Counted from the first letter of the stretch, positions 54,024 to 63,780 are shown. The stretch is 64,000 nt of DNA from Gluconobacter albidus (GCF_002723915.1 NZ_BEWL01000004.1:62001-126000); one strand, 5' to 3'. Notes: generated by a model from the sequence alone, not told the origin. Translations and numbers: made by a program.

Positions 54024-54488
54024 TTTTTCCTTACTTCCCTAAAAGTACGGAATACGTCGCAAGATTTATAAAGCTGCGATGCAGGACTATGGTATTCCTG
54101 ATACCGGGTATCGGGACATGAACTCCGTTACAATAAATGGAGAACACGTCATTCTGGCCTTTGACAGCAGGCAAGATCGACCCCAGCAACGCTAATATTG
54201 CGTCCGAATGAGCCGCCTGCAACAGTGTTGCCTATATTGGCTTCTGGTATTTGAAAACCAGAACAAACTTTATCTTTCACAATCAGCCACCATTTCACCT
54301 ATTCCGACAATCTACAGAAATCGGATAGCGTTTATGGTTTCGTATTCGATAACGGCCTTGCGGGGCTATTCAAGCCAATGAATTCGTCAGGTCGCATGCT
54401 GGACAGTAATCTCTCTTACCTGACGGAAATTCATAATTACGGGGAAATTTTCGCACAGCGCGCATGGTCGGCCACTGCGGCGGACTAA
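54024..54488 (+). pseudogene. AT-richer region with decayed reading frames behind tRNA-Thr
   Basis: About 465 bp, visibly lower in G+C than the flanks. One open frame runs 54079-54195 (38 codons, 'MQDYGIPDTGYRDMNSVTIN...'). A second, with no start codon, runs 54255-54488 ('FTISHHFTYSDNLQ...YGFVFDNGLAGLFKP...IFAQRAWSATAAD'). Both read like protein but are separated by stops and frame changes, so they look like pieces of a lost gene. I do not recognise the product. A short minus-strand frame (54031-54222) is also open but unconvincing. A terminator at 54506 fits the end of the second piece. Confidence 0.4.
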
Positions 54489-54505
54489 ACCATTCGCACA
54501 AAAAC

Positions 54506-54539
54506 GGGGAGCAACTTCGGCTGCTCCTCGTCTTTTTTT
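54506..54539 (+). terminator. Intrinsic terminator after the decayed reading frames
   Basis: GGGGAGCA, ACTTCGGC, TGCTCCTC and then a run of T residues, 18 bp after the TAA at 54488. A working terminator supports a former gene on the plus strand here. Confidence 0.75.
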
Positions 54540-54571
54540 GTGGTGACGAAACAGACTGCGTCGCTGTTATG

Positions 54572-54608
54572 AAAAAAGCCGCACCTTCTTCGGAAGGGCG
54601 GCTTTTTT
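54572..54608 (-). terminator. Intrinsic terminator of gcrA (bidirectional)
   Basis: AAAAAAGCCGC, CCTTC-TTCG-GAAGG and GCGGCTTTTTT; 20 bp after the gcrA stop on the minus strand. Confidence 0.9.
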
Positions 54609-54627
54609 CGTGGTTCTGTGCCTAAAA

Positions 54628-55320
54628 TCAGTCGCGGCGGTCCCGGATTTTAACGTAGGCAATCGCAGCATGCTCGGCGCAGTATGGCTTTCCAGGGAGC
54701 GGCGTTGCCCCGCAGAAATGAAAACCCGGCGTACCGGGGTCGCCAATCGGCCAGCAGCATGAAGGACCACGCCGCGTGGGGCGGTCGATACCTGCCGTTG
54801 AAAACCGCGGTGGCATGGCTGGACGGGGTGCAGGAGCCACACGGGGTTCCGGTTTAGGAGGCGTGACGGCAGCCTCCCGATGTGACGCAGCCACATCCTT
54901 CTGAACCGGAGGAATGACACGGGCCGCAGCAACAGGCTGGACAGGAGCCTTGGGAAGTTCAGCGGCGGGAGCCTTGCGGGGAGGTGCTGCAGACTTCTCG
55001 GCGGGTTTTTCCATAGTGCCTGAAGCGGATTTTTCCGGGACGACATCCTTGCCGTCTGCAAACAGGTCCGACCCGGCAGACTCTGTCGCCTTGGCACGGG
55101 AGGGGCTTTTGCGACGGGGCGCGGCTTCTGCCGTTCCTGCTTCACCGTCCGCGGCTTTGCGATTACGGATGGGAGAAGGGCGGGGAGGCAGACCCAGACG
55201 GTGAGCCTTGCCGACAACGGCATTCTTGGTGATGGAGAGCTGGCGGCCGATTTCGGCGGTCGAAAGTCCCTGACTCCACAGATCGCGAAGTCTGGCGATC
55301 GTCTCGTCCGTCCACTCCAT
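54628..55320 (-). CDS. gcrA: Cell cycle regulator GcrA
   Basis: A 230-residue protein. The N-terminal GcrA helix-turn-helix 'WTDETIARLRDLWSQGLSTA' continues 'EIGRQLSITKNAVVGKAHRL'. The C-terminal sigma-70-contacting part is 'PSCCWPIGDPGTPGFHFCGA' with 'GKPYCAEHAAIAY'. Between them lies a long Ala/Pro/Lys-rich linker of about 130 residues. GcrA activates promoters bearing CcrM-methylated sites. ATG 55320 follows AGGGAAA. It lies downstream of rnd. Confidence 0.95.
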   Translation of the reverse strand: MEWTDETIARLRDLWSQGLSTAEIGRQLSITKNAVVGKAHRLGLPPRPSPIRNRKAADGEAGTAEAAPRRKSPSRAKATESAGSDLFADGKDVVPEKSASGTMEKPAEKSAAPPRKAPAAELPKAPVQPVAAARVIPPVQKDVAASHREAAVTPPKPEPRVAPAPRPAMPPRFSTAGIDRPTRRGPSCCWPIGDPGTPGFHFCGATPLPGKPYCAEHAAIAYVKIRDRRD

Positions 55321-55455
55321 ATGTTCGTTTCCCTGTCCCGCTTCGGTACCTGATATGGCCCGATATGCTGTTGATCTGCAGTCCCGGCCCACCGGACCCG
55401 AAACATCTTCGGGAGGCTTCTTACCAGAAACTCCCCGCCGCGTCGAAGGCGCTTC

Positions 55456-56646
55456 TTATGCGGCCGTTTCCGCGACACGCTGAAGCTCCACAAGACCGTT
55501 CACAACGGCCAGCGCAATCTCGCCGCGCACCAGCGCCTGGGCATCCAGACCGAAGAGTTCGCGACGCCAGCCACGCAGTGCGCCGACATCGGTCTCTCCA
55601 AGAGCAATCAGATCAAGATCTTCCGAAGAGGCGACCAACCGGGGCGCCACCTTGTGCTCTTCGCATTTGGCGGCCAGAAGAACCCGCAGAAGCGCCACCA
55701 GAGCGGCTGAGGGCCGGACCCGTTCGGATTTCGACGGCGCTTTTGGAAGTTCGGATTCCGGGCATTCCTGAGCAATACAGATGGCCTCGAGCAGCCCTCT
55801 GCCCATCTTGCCCTCGGCAAAACCCCGGGTCACACCCCGAATACGGGAGAGCGCTTCAACCGTATCCGGATGAACGGCTGCGATTTCCAGCAGGCTTTCA
55901 TCACGGATGACGCGCTGGCGGGGAATATCGGCATTCTGTGCTTCCTGTTCGCGCCATGCGGCCACTTCCCGCAGAATAGCCAGCATCCGGCGGTTGCTGG
56001 TGCGGGCTTTCAGCTTTTCCCACAGGCGGCGGGGATCGGGGCGGAACGTCTTTTCTTCTGTCAGAATTGCCTGCTCGGAGTCGGCCCAATGCAGACGGCC
56101 CTGCTCGGCAAGCTGTCTGCGCAGGGCCTCATAGACCGTGCGCAGATGGGTGACATCGGCGGCGGCATACGCAATCTGGGCACTGCTCAGCGGACGGGCC
56201 GACCAGTCGCTGAAGCGATGCGCCTTGTCGATGCTGCGACCAGTGATCGCGCCCACAAGACTGTCATACCCCACCTGATCGCCGAAACCGGCAACCATGG
56301 CGGCAACCTGCGTATCGAAGACCGAGACCGGAAGACGATCGAAAATATGAAGGAAAATTTCCAGATCCTGCCGCGCGGCATGGAAGACCTTGATGCAGTC
56401 CGGCTTGGCCAGAAGATCACCCAGCGGCGCAAGGTCAATGCCGGGAGCGAGCGTGTCTATCAGGACAACATCCTCGGTTCCCGCGAGTTGCACGAGACAG
56501 AGCTCCGGCCAGTAGGTCTTTTCCCGGACGAACTCCGTATCGATGGTCACGAAAGGCTCGTGCTGCAGTTTTTCGCAGATACGGGCCACCTCCTCGCTGG
56601 AGGTCAGGAGAACGGGAGTCGGGAAGGTCGGAGCTTTCGAGCGCAT
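55456..56646 (-). CDS. rnd: Ribonuclease D
   Basis: A 396-residue 3'-5' exoribonuclease. The DEDDy site is 'FVTIDTEFVREKTYWPEL', 'VFHAARQDLEIFLH' and 'AQIAYAAADVTHL'. An HRDC domain follows ('NRRMLAILREVAAWREQEAQ', 'EALSRIRGVTRGFAEGKMGR'). It matures tRNA 3' ends. The ribosome binding site AGGA lies inside a perfect hairpin just before ATG. Confidence 0.95.
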   Translation of the reverse strand: MRSKAPTFPTPVLLTSSEEVARICEKLQHEPFVTIDTEFVREKTYWPELCLVQLAGTEDVVLIDTLAPGIDLAPLGDLLAKPDCIKVFHAARQDLEIFLHIFDRLPVSVFDTQVAAMVAGFGDQVGYDSLVGAITGRSIDKAHRFSDWSARPLSSAQIAYAAADVTHLRTVYEALRRQLAEQGRLHWADSEQAILTEEKTFRPDPRRLWEKLKARTSNRRMLAILREVAAWREQEAQNADIPRQRVIRDESLLEIAAVHPDTVEALSRIRGVTRGFAEGKMGRGLLEAICIAQECPESELPKAPSKSERVRPSAALVALLRVLLAAKCEEHKVAPRLVASSEDLDLIALGETDVGALRGWRRELFGLDAQALVRGEIALAVVNGLVELQRVAETAA

Positions 56647-56648
56647 GA

Positions 56649-56677
56649 CACGATCCTACACAAAGCGCAGGATCGTG
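56649..56677 (-). promoter_or_regulatory. Hairpin enclosing the rnd ribosome binding site
   Basis: On the minus strand CACGATCCT, an 11-base loop, AGGATCGTG, then TC-ATG. The stem is 9 bp and perfect. The AGGA of the 3' arm is the only Shine-Dalgarno for rnd, eight bases before ATG, and it pairs with TCCT in the 5' arm. Confidence 0.6.
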
Positions 56678-56734
56678 ACCACGCCCCTCACGTCCTTCCC
56701 TTACCCGTTTTCCGGGCTGCTCAGGGGAGAACGA

Positions 56735-57061
56735 TCAAAGAGACTGGTCGATCCATGCTTTGAGCTGGCTCTTCGGCAGCGCACCCATCTGCTGGGCAAC
56801 CGGCTTGCCGTCCTTGAAGACGATCAGCGTCGGGATGCTACGGACGCCATACTTCGTCGGGGCTTCGGGATTGGAGTCGATATTGACCTTCGCAACCTTC
56901 AAACGGCCCTGATACTCGGCGCCGATTTCTTCAAGCGCCGGTGCGATCATCTTGCACGGGCCGCACCATTCCGCCCAGAAATCAACCAGAACCGGACCTT
57001 CGGATTTCAGAACGTCTGCGTCGAAGCTGCTATCGCTGACGGCAACGGTGTTTGCGCTCAT
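56735..57061 (-). CDS. trxA: Thioredoxin
   Basis: A 108-residue protein with the active site '[18 protein letters not shown]', the cis-Pro in '[12 protein letters not shown]' and the usual length. It is a general cytoplasmic disulfide reductase. AAGGAA precedes ATG. It follows addA on the same strand by 84 bp, the usual alphaproteobacterial addB-addA-trxA order. Confidence 0.97.
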   Translation of the reverse strand: MSANTVAVSDSSFDADVLKSEGPVLVDFWAEWCGPCKMIAPALEEIGAEYQGRLKVAKVNIDSNPEAPTKYGVRSIPTLIVFKDGKPVAQQMGALPKSQLKAWIDQSL

Positions 57062-57145
57062 GAGTGTGTTCCTTGTGGCAAATGAAGTTTCTGAAAACGG
57101 ATATCGGCTGCCATGCCCCTCACTGCAAGGGGCTTTTGATGTGGA

Positions 57146-60100
57146 TCAAGACCTTTGCAATGCCTGATCCAGCAGCGAGGACGGAAGTGTGACAACGGCA
57201 GGCCCTTCCGTCCAGACCAGCGAGCAGTGAATGTCGTAGCCGGGATGAAGTTGCTCCAGCACGGCACGATAAGCCGCCATCTGACGCAGATAGACGACAG
57301 GCGTCCGATCGGCACGCAGCTGCGGATTGCGGTTCGTCTTGTAGTCGCAGATCCAGATCTGTCCGTCCCCGATCCGCAGACGATCGACCTGCCCGAGCAC
57401 GACGCGCCCGTCACTGACACCCGAAATCGGCTGTTCGGCGCGGCTTCCGGGCGCAAAGAGCGGCGCGAGATCCGGATGGGACAGAACGCCCAGGACCTGT
57501 CCGGCCAGACGATGGATTTCCGGCTCCGTCAGACCGAGGGCCCGTCGAGACAGCCAGCGCACCGCCACAGCTTCACGCTCTGTCACCGGGGTTTCCGGCA
57601 GAAGCTGAAGCAGACGGTGAATCATGGTCCCGCGTCGCATGGCCTGTTCACGCACCGGCGTGGGACGACCGGCCAGAAGCTCCAGCGGGGAACGGGCAGC
57701 GGGGAGTTCGCCAAACTCGGCCCCATCCGGACGGCTGGGCGCGAGCGGACGCGTCAGGGCATCTTCACGCTGGGCAATGAACGGCTTCCAGTCGGGAGCA
57801 CGCCCCATCCAGTCCGGCAGTGTTGCACAGGAGGCTTCGGCCGCTCCGGGCCTGAATGAAACCGGCGCCAGCGTGCGGTCTTCTTCCAACACGAACCGTT
57901 CACCTTCCCAGCCGAGATCCATCGGTTCGGAACGGGCATTTGCCAACTGCTTAAACCCCGCCTCGCACTGCCGGTACCAGCTCTTGTCATCCGGCTCCCG
58001 CTTGGCTCCGGCCCCGCAGATCACCAGCCAGTCACTGGCCCGGGTCAGAGCGACGTAAAGCAGGCGGTTGCTTTCCGCTCGGGCTTTTTCGGAATCCCGT
58101 TCGGACAGAGCGGCTGTGACCTCCGTGCCCATGCCCTTCTTGGGGACCCAGAGTGGAAGTTCGAAGGCGCCTGCCTCTTCCCACAGGAAATCGCTGCCAG
58201 GTGGCGGTTTGGACGTCGTGTCCGGCATGACAACCAGACGCGCCTGAAGCCCCTTGGAGCCATGAACCGTCATGACGCGAACGGCACCCAGATCGCTCTC
58301 GGCCTCGCGCTTGCTGGTGATCTCGCTGGCCTCGAGCCAGTGCAGGAAGCCCTGAAGCGACGGAGGATGCAGCCCTTCATAGCGCAGGGCCGCCGTCAGC
58401 AGTTCGTCCACCGGCTCGGCCGCTTCCGGCCCCAGACGCCGCAGAAGCCGCGTGCGTCCACCATGCTGCCCCAGCGTTTCGGCGAGCAACCGGTACGGAG
58501 ACGCATAATCGACACGTGCATAGAGCGTGGACAGCATCTCCCATGCTGCACGCCAGTCCTCCCGTTCCCGGTGACGATCCCGCAGAACGGTCCAGAGCGG
58601 CTGACCTTTCGGGCCGAGGGCATGGGCCGTGCCATTGCGGGTGGCGAGCGCCATCAGCGAGTCGTCCGTCAGCCCTCCCAGCGGCGATGTGAGGACGGAA
58701 GCCAGCGTCAAATCATCCTGCGGCAGAAGCAGGGCCGCGCAGAGCGTCATGAGATCGCGGACCGCGACCTGCTGCGTCAGCCCGACCCGGACCAGCGTTG
58801 CGACCGGCACATTGCGCGATTTCAGAGCCCGGATCAGCGAGCGCAGGAACGGCGAGCGACGGGGGACGAGGATCAGCACGTCCCCCGCTGTCAGAGGCGC
58901 CTGCCCCGGCTGGGGCGGACGCCCGATCTGCCGGTCAATCCATTCCGCAAGCGCTTCGGCGAGGCGCTGGGGCGCGCTGCGCTGTCCGGTATTGGCTGAA
59001 GGCGCGCGCCAGGGTGTCAGGCCCTCGTCATCGTCCTCGCCCTGAACGACGGGGACGAGCGGCCACAGTTCCACACGCCCTCCCTGCCCCGGACGGGCCG
59101 AGACATGCGGGCGGAGCGTCTTTTCGCCTTCCTGCAACAGGCCATGCGCGGCAAGAGTCTGGGAAAATACCGCATCCACGAAGGACAGAACAGGTGGGAC
59201 CGAGCGGAAAGAGACGTTCAGTTCCGGATCGCGCCACAGCAGCCCGGCATTGCGAACCCGATCCGCGAACTCCGTGCGCCAGCGATGAAATTCTTCGGGC
59301 TGGGCGCCCTGAAACCCGTAAATCGACTGTTTGTAATCGCCGACCGCGAAAATCGTGCGCGGGCGCGGCCCCATGTCCCACGCGCCTTCCCCCGCAAAGA
59401 ACTCGGAGGTCAGCGCACCGGCAATTTCCCATTGCAGGCCGGAATTGTCCTGCACTTCATCCAGCAGCAGATGGTCGATGCCACCATCGAGCTTGTACAG
59501 CACCCAGGCCGCACCCGGATCGCGCAGAAGGTTGCGGGTTTCCTGAATGAGATCGTTGTAATCCACCAGACCACGGGCGGACTTGCCGTCCTGAAACGCC
59601 GTCAGCATCGGTGCGGCCAGACCGAGCAGGGCACGGTTCAGCAGCACCAGACGCAGGCTTTTGAGGCTGGACTGAAGGTCCACCAGACGTTGCGCCTCGT
59701 CTTCCAGCAAGGGCGCAATGCTCGGAACGGCTTCCTGTGCCTTCTTGGCGACGATCCGGTTCATCTGCCGAACGGTCCCCTTGTCCGTCAGCAGACATTT
59801 CGCCCAGACGGCCGGTGCCCGCTCTGCCGGTTCCGTCCCGAGCCATTCCAGCATCTGTTCGACGTTGACGCGGGCGGTGGGTGTCACAAGCCCGAGCACA
59901 TCACGCAGTCCGGCCCGCAGATCGTCTTCCTTCGGAGGGCGACAGGCGAGGGCCTCAAGATCCTCAAGGCTCTGCTGCCCGGCTTTCAGCGCCTTGCGAT
60001 AGGCGCTGACCACGCTGTCCGGCAGGATCGCCCAGCGCTCCAGCAATGGCCGGGCGCGGCTTTCCTCCATGTTCAGTGTGCGGATGCGCCTGAAGAAATC

Positions 60101-60733
60101 GTCCAGCCCCACCGTGCCAGCCACATCGGCCGCAAGCTCCGGCGCGCGGGCGAGGCCGTCTTCCATCGCCTCACACAACGCCAGTGTCGTGTCCGTCTCT
60201 TCCATCAGCGTGAAATGCGGATCGACCGACGCTTCCAGCGGGAAACGCCGCAGCAGCGACTGACAGAACGCATGGATCGTCTCGATCCGCAGGCCACCGG
60301 GCAGATCCAGAACACACAGGAACAGGGCCCGCGCACGCGCCCGGGTCTCGTCCGTATTGGGAACATCGAGGCTTTCAAGTTCCGCCCCCAGCGTCGCATC
60401 CGGCAGCGAGACCCAGCTTCCCAGCTTCTGCTGAAGGCGGTTGGCCATCTCGGCGGCGGCGGCCTTGGTGTAGGTCAGGCACAGGATACGCGAGGGATGC
60501 GCGCCATCCGCCAGAATGGTGTCGCCGTCCTCGGTCTGGACATAGAGCGGCAGCATGAGCCGAAGCAGACGGTCGATCAGCAGCTTGGTCTTGCCCGAAC
60601 CCGCCGAGGCCGAGACGAACACCGAAGCGCGCGGATCGGACGCCTGACGCTGCGTGCGGTCGGCAGCAGCAATGACTTCGTCGCGGGTGACGGGGCGGGA
60701 AACGGGGTGCATCACAGGCGGCATGTCGTTCAT
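57146..60733 (-). CDS. addA: Double-strand break repair helicase-nuclease AddA
   Basis: A 1195-residue UvrD/RecB-like protein. Walker A is 'VSASAGSGKTKLLIDRLLRL', motif Ia/II-like segments include 'LLLDEVQDNSGLQWEIAGAL', motif III is 'FAVGDYKQSIYGFQGAQPEE', and motif VI is 'RLLYVALTRASDWLVI'. The C-terminal RecB-type nuclease carries 'IWICDYKTNRNP'. With AddB it resects double-strand breaks for RecA. ATG 60733 overlaps the addB stop (ATGA). Confidence 0.95.
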   Translation of the reverse strand: MNDMPPVMHPVSRPVTRDEVIAAADRTQRQASDPRASVFVSASAGSGKTKLLIDRLLRLMLPLYVQTEDGDTILADGAHPSRILCLTYTKAAAAEMANRLQQKLGSWVSLPDATLGAELESLDVPNTDETRARARALFLCVLDLPGGLRIETIHAFCQSLLRRFPLEASVDPHFTLMEETDTTLALCEAMEDGLARAPELAADVAGTVGLDDFFRRIRTLNMEESRARPLLERWAILPDSVVSAYRKALKAGQQSLEDLEALACRPPKEDDLRAGLRDVLGLVTPTARVNVEQMLEWLGTEPAERAPAVWAKCLLTDKGTVRQMNRIVAKKAQEAVPSIAPLLEDEAQRLVDLQSSLKSLRLVLLNRALLGLAAPMLTAFQDGKSARGLVDYNDLIQETRNLLRDPGAAWVLYKLDGGIDHLLLDEVQDNSGLQWEIAGALTSEFFAGEGAWDMGPRPRTIFAVGDYKQSIYGFQGAQPEEFHRWRTEFADRVRNAGLLWRDPELNVSFRSVPPVLSFVDAVFSQTLAAHGLLQEGEKTLRPHVSARPGQGGRVELWPLVPVVQGEDDDEGLTPWRAPSANTGQRSAPQRLAEALAEWIDRQIGRPPQPGQAPLTAGDVLILVPRRSPFLRSLIRALKSRNVPVATLVRVGLTQQVAVRDLMTLCAALLLPQDDLTLASVLTSPLGGLTDDSLMALATRNGTAHALGPKGQPLWTVLRDRHREREDWRAAWEMLSTLYARVDYASPYRLLAETLGQHGGRTRLLRRLGPEAAEPVDELLTAALRYEGLHPPSLQGFLHWLEASEITSKREAESDLGAVRVMTVHGSKGLQARLVVMPDTTSKPPPGSDFLWEEAGAFELPLWVPKKGMGTEVTAALSERDSEKARAESNRLLYVALTRASDWLVICGAGAKREPDDKSWYRQCEAGFKQLANARSEPMDLGWEGERFVLEEDRTLAPVSFRPGAAEASCATLPDWMGRAPDWKPFIAQREDALTRPLAPSRPDGAEFGELPAARSPLELLAGRPTPVREQAMRRGTMIHRLLQLLPETPVTEREAVAVRWLSRRALGLTEPEIHRLAGQVLGVLSHPDLAPLFAPGSRAEQPISGVSDGRVVLGQVDRLRIGDGQIWICDYKTNRNPQLRADRTPVVYLRQMAAYRAVLEQLHPGYDIHCSLVWTEGPAVVTLPSSLLDQALQRS

Positions 60734-63700
60734 TCGCCCTCTCCTTCCGCATAGGCCGCGCGCCATTCATCCACGCGGGCAAGCTGCGCGTAATCCGTGT
60801 AGCGCGGGACATGTCCGGCCCAGGGCTGGGAGCGGTAGGGCTGATCGGGGGTATCGTATTCGTCCACGAGGGTCCGGAGCTTTTCCATGGCCTCGGCAAT
60901 CAGGGTAGGCGCATCCGTATGAGAGCGCGAACCCGGCACTTCGCTCTCCTTGCCGGGATCGTCTCCGCCCGTCAGATGCCAGTAGAGCAGTTTCTTTGTC
61001 TCAACGGCCGGAACGTCCCTGAACGCCCCTTTCGCCAGAAGCGCACCTTCGAGCACGAGCTGAACAGACCAGCCTTCCGCAACGTTCTTTCCGCTCGGTG
61101 GCTGCCCGGTCTTGTAATCGAAAACAGTGGCCAGACCATCGGCACCGATATCAATCCGGTCCGCCCGACCGCGCAACTCGAACGGCGCGAAAGCCGCCTC
61201 AAGACGGAAAGACGCCGTGACTTCCACGAACCGGCCCTGCGCCGGGCCGCTGTCTTCCATCTCCAGGCGGTAAGAGGCTTCCTTTTCCGCCACCCAGTCC
61301 GCAATCCGGGCCAGACGCGGGCCCCACCAGTTCACAAGGGCCGGACGCATATTGGCCTTCGCCAGCTCCTCGGCAAAGACGCGGCGCAGAATGGCGCTCG
61401 CATTGGCGGGCCAGCGCTCGGGGAAGTCCCGCAGAACGCGTTCCATCGCATCATGCACGATCATGCCGAAATCGGCGTGTTCCGCGCCTTCCTCCAACGG
61501 TTTGAGAGCCCGGAGCTTCAGGACATGCTTGGCGTAGATCGCATATGGATCCTGCATCCACGTCTCAATTTCGGTAATGCTAAGCCCCCGTGGACGCAGA
61601 GCGACAGGCGGCCGTGGTTCGGGCGGCGCAACGGCTTCGGCACCCGCGAGCGGCTGATCCAGACAGCGCTGCCAGTCCAGCGCAGGATGCACCGGCAGGC
61701 TCTGCGACCGGCCGCCGAGAAACGCCTCCATCCGCACCATCCAGCGCGCCGGAACACCGGGCGCACCCTCACGCCGGGCCGAACTGGCGAACACGGCTTC
61801 CTGCGAAGCCAGAATGGTCGAGACGAAATCATGCGCGCTCACGCCCGTCTGCCGCTCCGGCGAGGGCAACCCCACACGCACGCGCATCGGGCGACTCAGC
61901 CAGGGGCCCGGATCGGTCGCGGGCGGCCAGACGCCTTCGTTCAGGCCGCCCAGCACCACGACATCGAACGCCAGAAGCCGCGCTTCCAGCACGCCCAGGA
62001 TCGAAACGCGCGGATGCGCCAGTTCCACGCCGCCCCGATGCGCGCGCAGACCGGTCAGCATCTGCCCGGCCATGGACGTGTTGAGGAACGAATCCAGATG
62101 CGTCAGCCGCTGCGGCGGCAGAATACCGGTATTGACGATCAGCGCCGCCAGATGCCGCGACAGCGCCTCCCCATCCTCGCCCAGCCACAGACGCGCGCCC
62201 GGATGACGCGGCTCCTCCTCCGGAGCGTCCAGTTCGTCCGCCGTGGCGGCCAGCGCTTCCGCCGTATGGATCAGGCGTTCGAGCAGGTCCGGCAGGGGAA
62301 TGGCCCCCTCGATGGAGAGAAGCGGATCGAAAGCCTGCTCGATCCGCGCGATGAAGGCAGCGGGGCCTTCCGGCTCGTCCGGGGCATCCGCGCTGGCCCC
62401 GTGATCCGGGGCATGTTTCTTCTGTGCATAGTCGTGCAGCGCAGCTTTCAGTCCGGCAATGCCGGGCGCAGGGGCAGGCCCGCGCAGCAGAAGCCGCTCC
62501 AGACGCCGGGCGGAAGCGTGGCAGTCCCCCGGCGTGCGGCCCAGAGCGGCGAGCGGATGTTTCAGAACGGACAGCAACGCGACGGGAGAAAGCTGCGCTT
62601 CCGCAGCGGTCGCGATCAGCCGCAGAAACACGGCGGCCGGGGTCTGGGACAGGGACTCGCCCGCACTGTCATCGGCATGGATCCCGAAACGCAGAAGCTC
62701 GGTCCCCACGCGCTGTGCCAGAGCACGATCCGGCGTGACGAGAGCGCAGGTTTTCCCGGCTTCGGACACGACATCGCGCAAGATCAGCGCAATGGCCTGC
62801 GCCTCCTGCTGCTGGTCCTGCGCCGGGAGAATGGAGAGCCTGTCGATATCGCGCGGGCGGCTGTCCTGCCCCCAATGAGCGATACCCTGTTCCGGCAACA
62901 GCACTTCGCGCAGCATCAGCTCGCGTCCGCGATCCCTGCCCCCATCCCAGTCCGTCAGTTCCTCACGGGACAGACCCAGATCCGTCAGGATTTCCTTCAG
63001 ACCCGCCTGAGGATGCGACGGCGGCAGAGCAGCCCAGATCTCGTCCGCCATACCCAGATCCACACCCGGCAGGATCACGAGCCCGGCCGGCAGCCGCGCC
63101 ACCACAGCCAGCACGTCCGATACCGCCGCAGACCCGTCCGCGAAGCCCACGCCCCAGACCGGTGTTAAGGGCGGCTTTTCTCCCCAGGCGCGGGCCTGCG
63201 CCTTCAGCCGCGCAATCTGCCGGGCCACCGGGTTGCACAGCCCCTCTTCTTCCAGCCATTTCGGCCAGACGGCAGTGACGATCTCCAGAAATTTCAACGT
63301 CTGCTGCCAGTGATCGGAAAAGCGCTCCTCCACCGCATCCGGCAGGCGCTCGGCCAGATCGACACCGCTGCGCTCGGCCTCGTCCATCAGGTCCGCCAGC
63401 GCTTTAGCCAGCGGCCAGGCCCGGTCGATCCCCTTGGTGCTGTCCACACCGACACTCACAAGCGGCGTCTGAAGGATCAGCATCGACAGCACGGCCAGAC
63501 GTCGCTGCGGCTCCACCGCCGGAGGCAACATGACGTCGATCCCGATAGAGGCCAGCGCGTCCTCGTCCACGTCATTGATCGCAACGATACGCGGCAGGAG
63601 TGCGGCCTGCGTGTCCAGAACCCGCAGGAAGGCCTCCATCAGCGCACGGCCCGCGCGGCGGCTGGGAACGAGGATCAGGCCCGGACCATCCGTTCGGGCG

Positions 63701-63780
63701 GCCGGATCGCGATCGAGCCATTCCTGCGCCACACGATCCAGAAACGGCTCCGTGCCCGCAATGGTGACGACGCCGCTCAT
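60730..63780 (-). CDS. addB: Double-strand break repair nuclease subunit AddB
   Basis: A 1016-residue protein. The N-terminal helicase-like half lacks a Walker A ('GLILVPSRRAGRALMEAFLR'). The C-terminal nuclease has 'LSITEIETWMQDPYAIYAKH', 'DFGMIVHDAMERVLRDF' and the catalytic 'ATVFDYKTGQPPSGKNV'. This is the alphaproteobacterial AddB type. Its start overlaps the tsaE stop by 3 bp; addA follows. Confidence 0.94.
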   Translation of the reverse strand: MSGVVTIAGTEPFLDRVAQEWLDRDPAARTDGPGLILVPSRRAGRALMEAFLRVLDTQAALLPRIVAINDVDEDALASIGIDVMLPPAVEPQRRLAVLSMLILQTPLVSVGVDSTKGIDRAWPLAKALADLMDEAERSGVDLAERLPDAVEERFSDHWQQTLKFLEIVTAVWPKWLEEEGLCNPVARQIARLKAQARAWGEKPPLTPVWGVGFADGSAAVSDVLAVVARLPAGLVILPGVDLGMADEIWAALPPSHPQAGLKEILTDLGLSREELTDWDGGRDRGRELMLREVLLPEQGIAHWGQDSRPRDIDRLSILPAQDQQQEAQAIALILRDVVSEAGKTCALVTPDRALAQRVGTELLRFGIHADDSAGESLSQTPAAVFLRLIATAAEAQLSPVALLSVLKHPLAALGRTPGDCHASARRLERLLLRGPAPAPGIAGLKAALHDYAQKKHAPDHGASADAPDEPEGPAAFIARIEQAFDPLLSIEGAIPLPDLLERLIHTAEALAATADELDAPEEEPRHPGARLWLGEDGEALSRHLAALIVNTGILPPQRLTHLDSFLNTSMAGQMLTGLRAHRGGVELAHPRVSILGVLEARLLAFDVVVLGGLNEGVWPPATDPGPWLSRPMRVRVGLPSPERQTGVSAHDFVSTILASQEAVFASSARREGAPGVPARWMVRMEAFLGGRSQSLPVHPALDWQRCLDQPLAGAEAVAPPEPRPPVALRPRGLSITEIETWMQDPYAIYAKHVLKLRALKPLEEGAEHADFGMIVHDAMERVLRDFPERWPANASAILRRVFAEELAKANMRPALVNWWGPRLARIADWVAEKEASYRLEMEDSGPAQGRFVEVTASFRLEAAFAPFELRGRADRIDIGADGLATVFDYKTGQPPSGKNVAEGWSVQLVLEGALLAKGAFRDVPAVETKKLLYWHLTGGDDPGKESEVPGSRSHTDAPTLIAEAMEKLRTLVDEYDTPDQPYRSQPWAGHVPRYTDYAQLARVDEWRAAYAEGEGE

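Noticed and set aside
54031-54222. A 63-codon minus-strand frame behind tRNA-Thr
   Set aside because: No ribosome binding site and no family motif. The plus-strand pieces and the plus-strand terminator are the better reading.
60811-63168. A 785-codon plus-strand frame opposite addB, and similar ones opposite addA, hpnJ, ggt and the hexosaminidase gene
   Set aside because: These are antisense shadows. AddB, AddA, HpnJ, Ggt and GH20 motifs are clear on the other strand.
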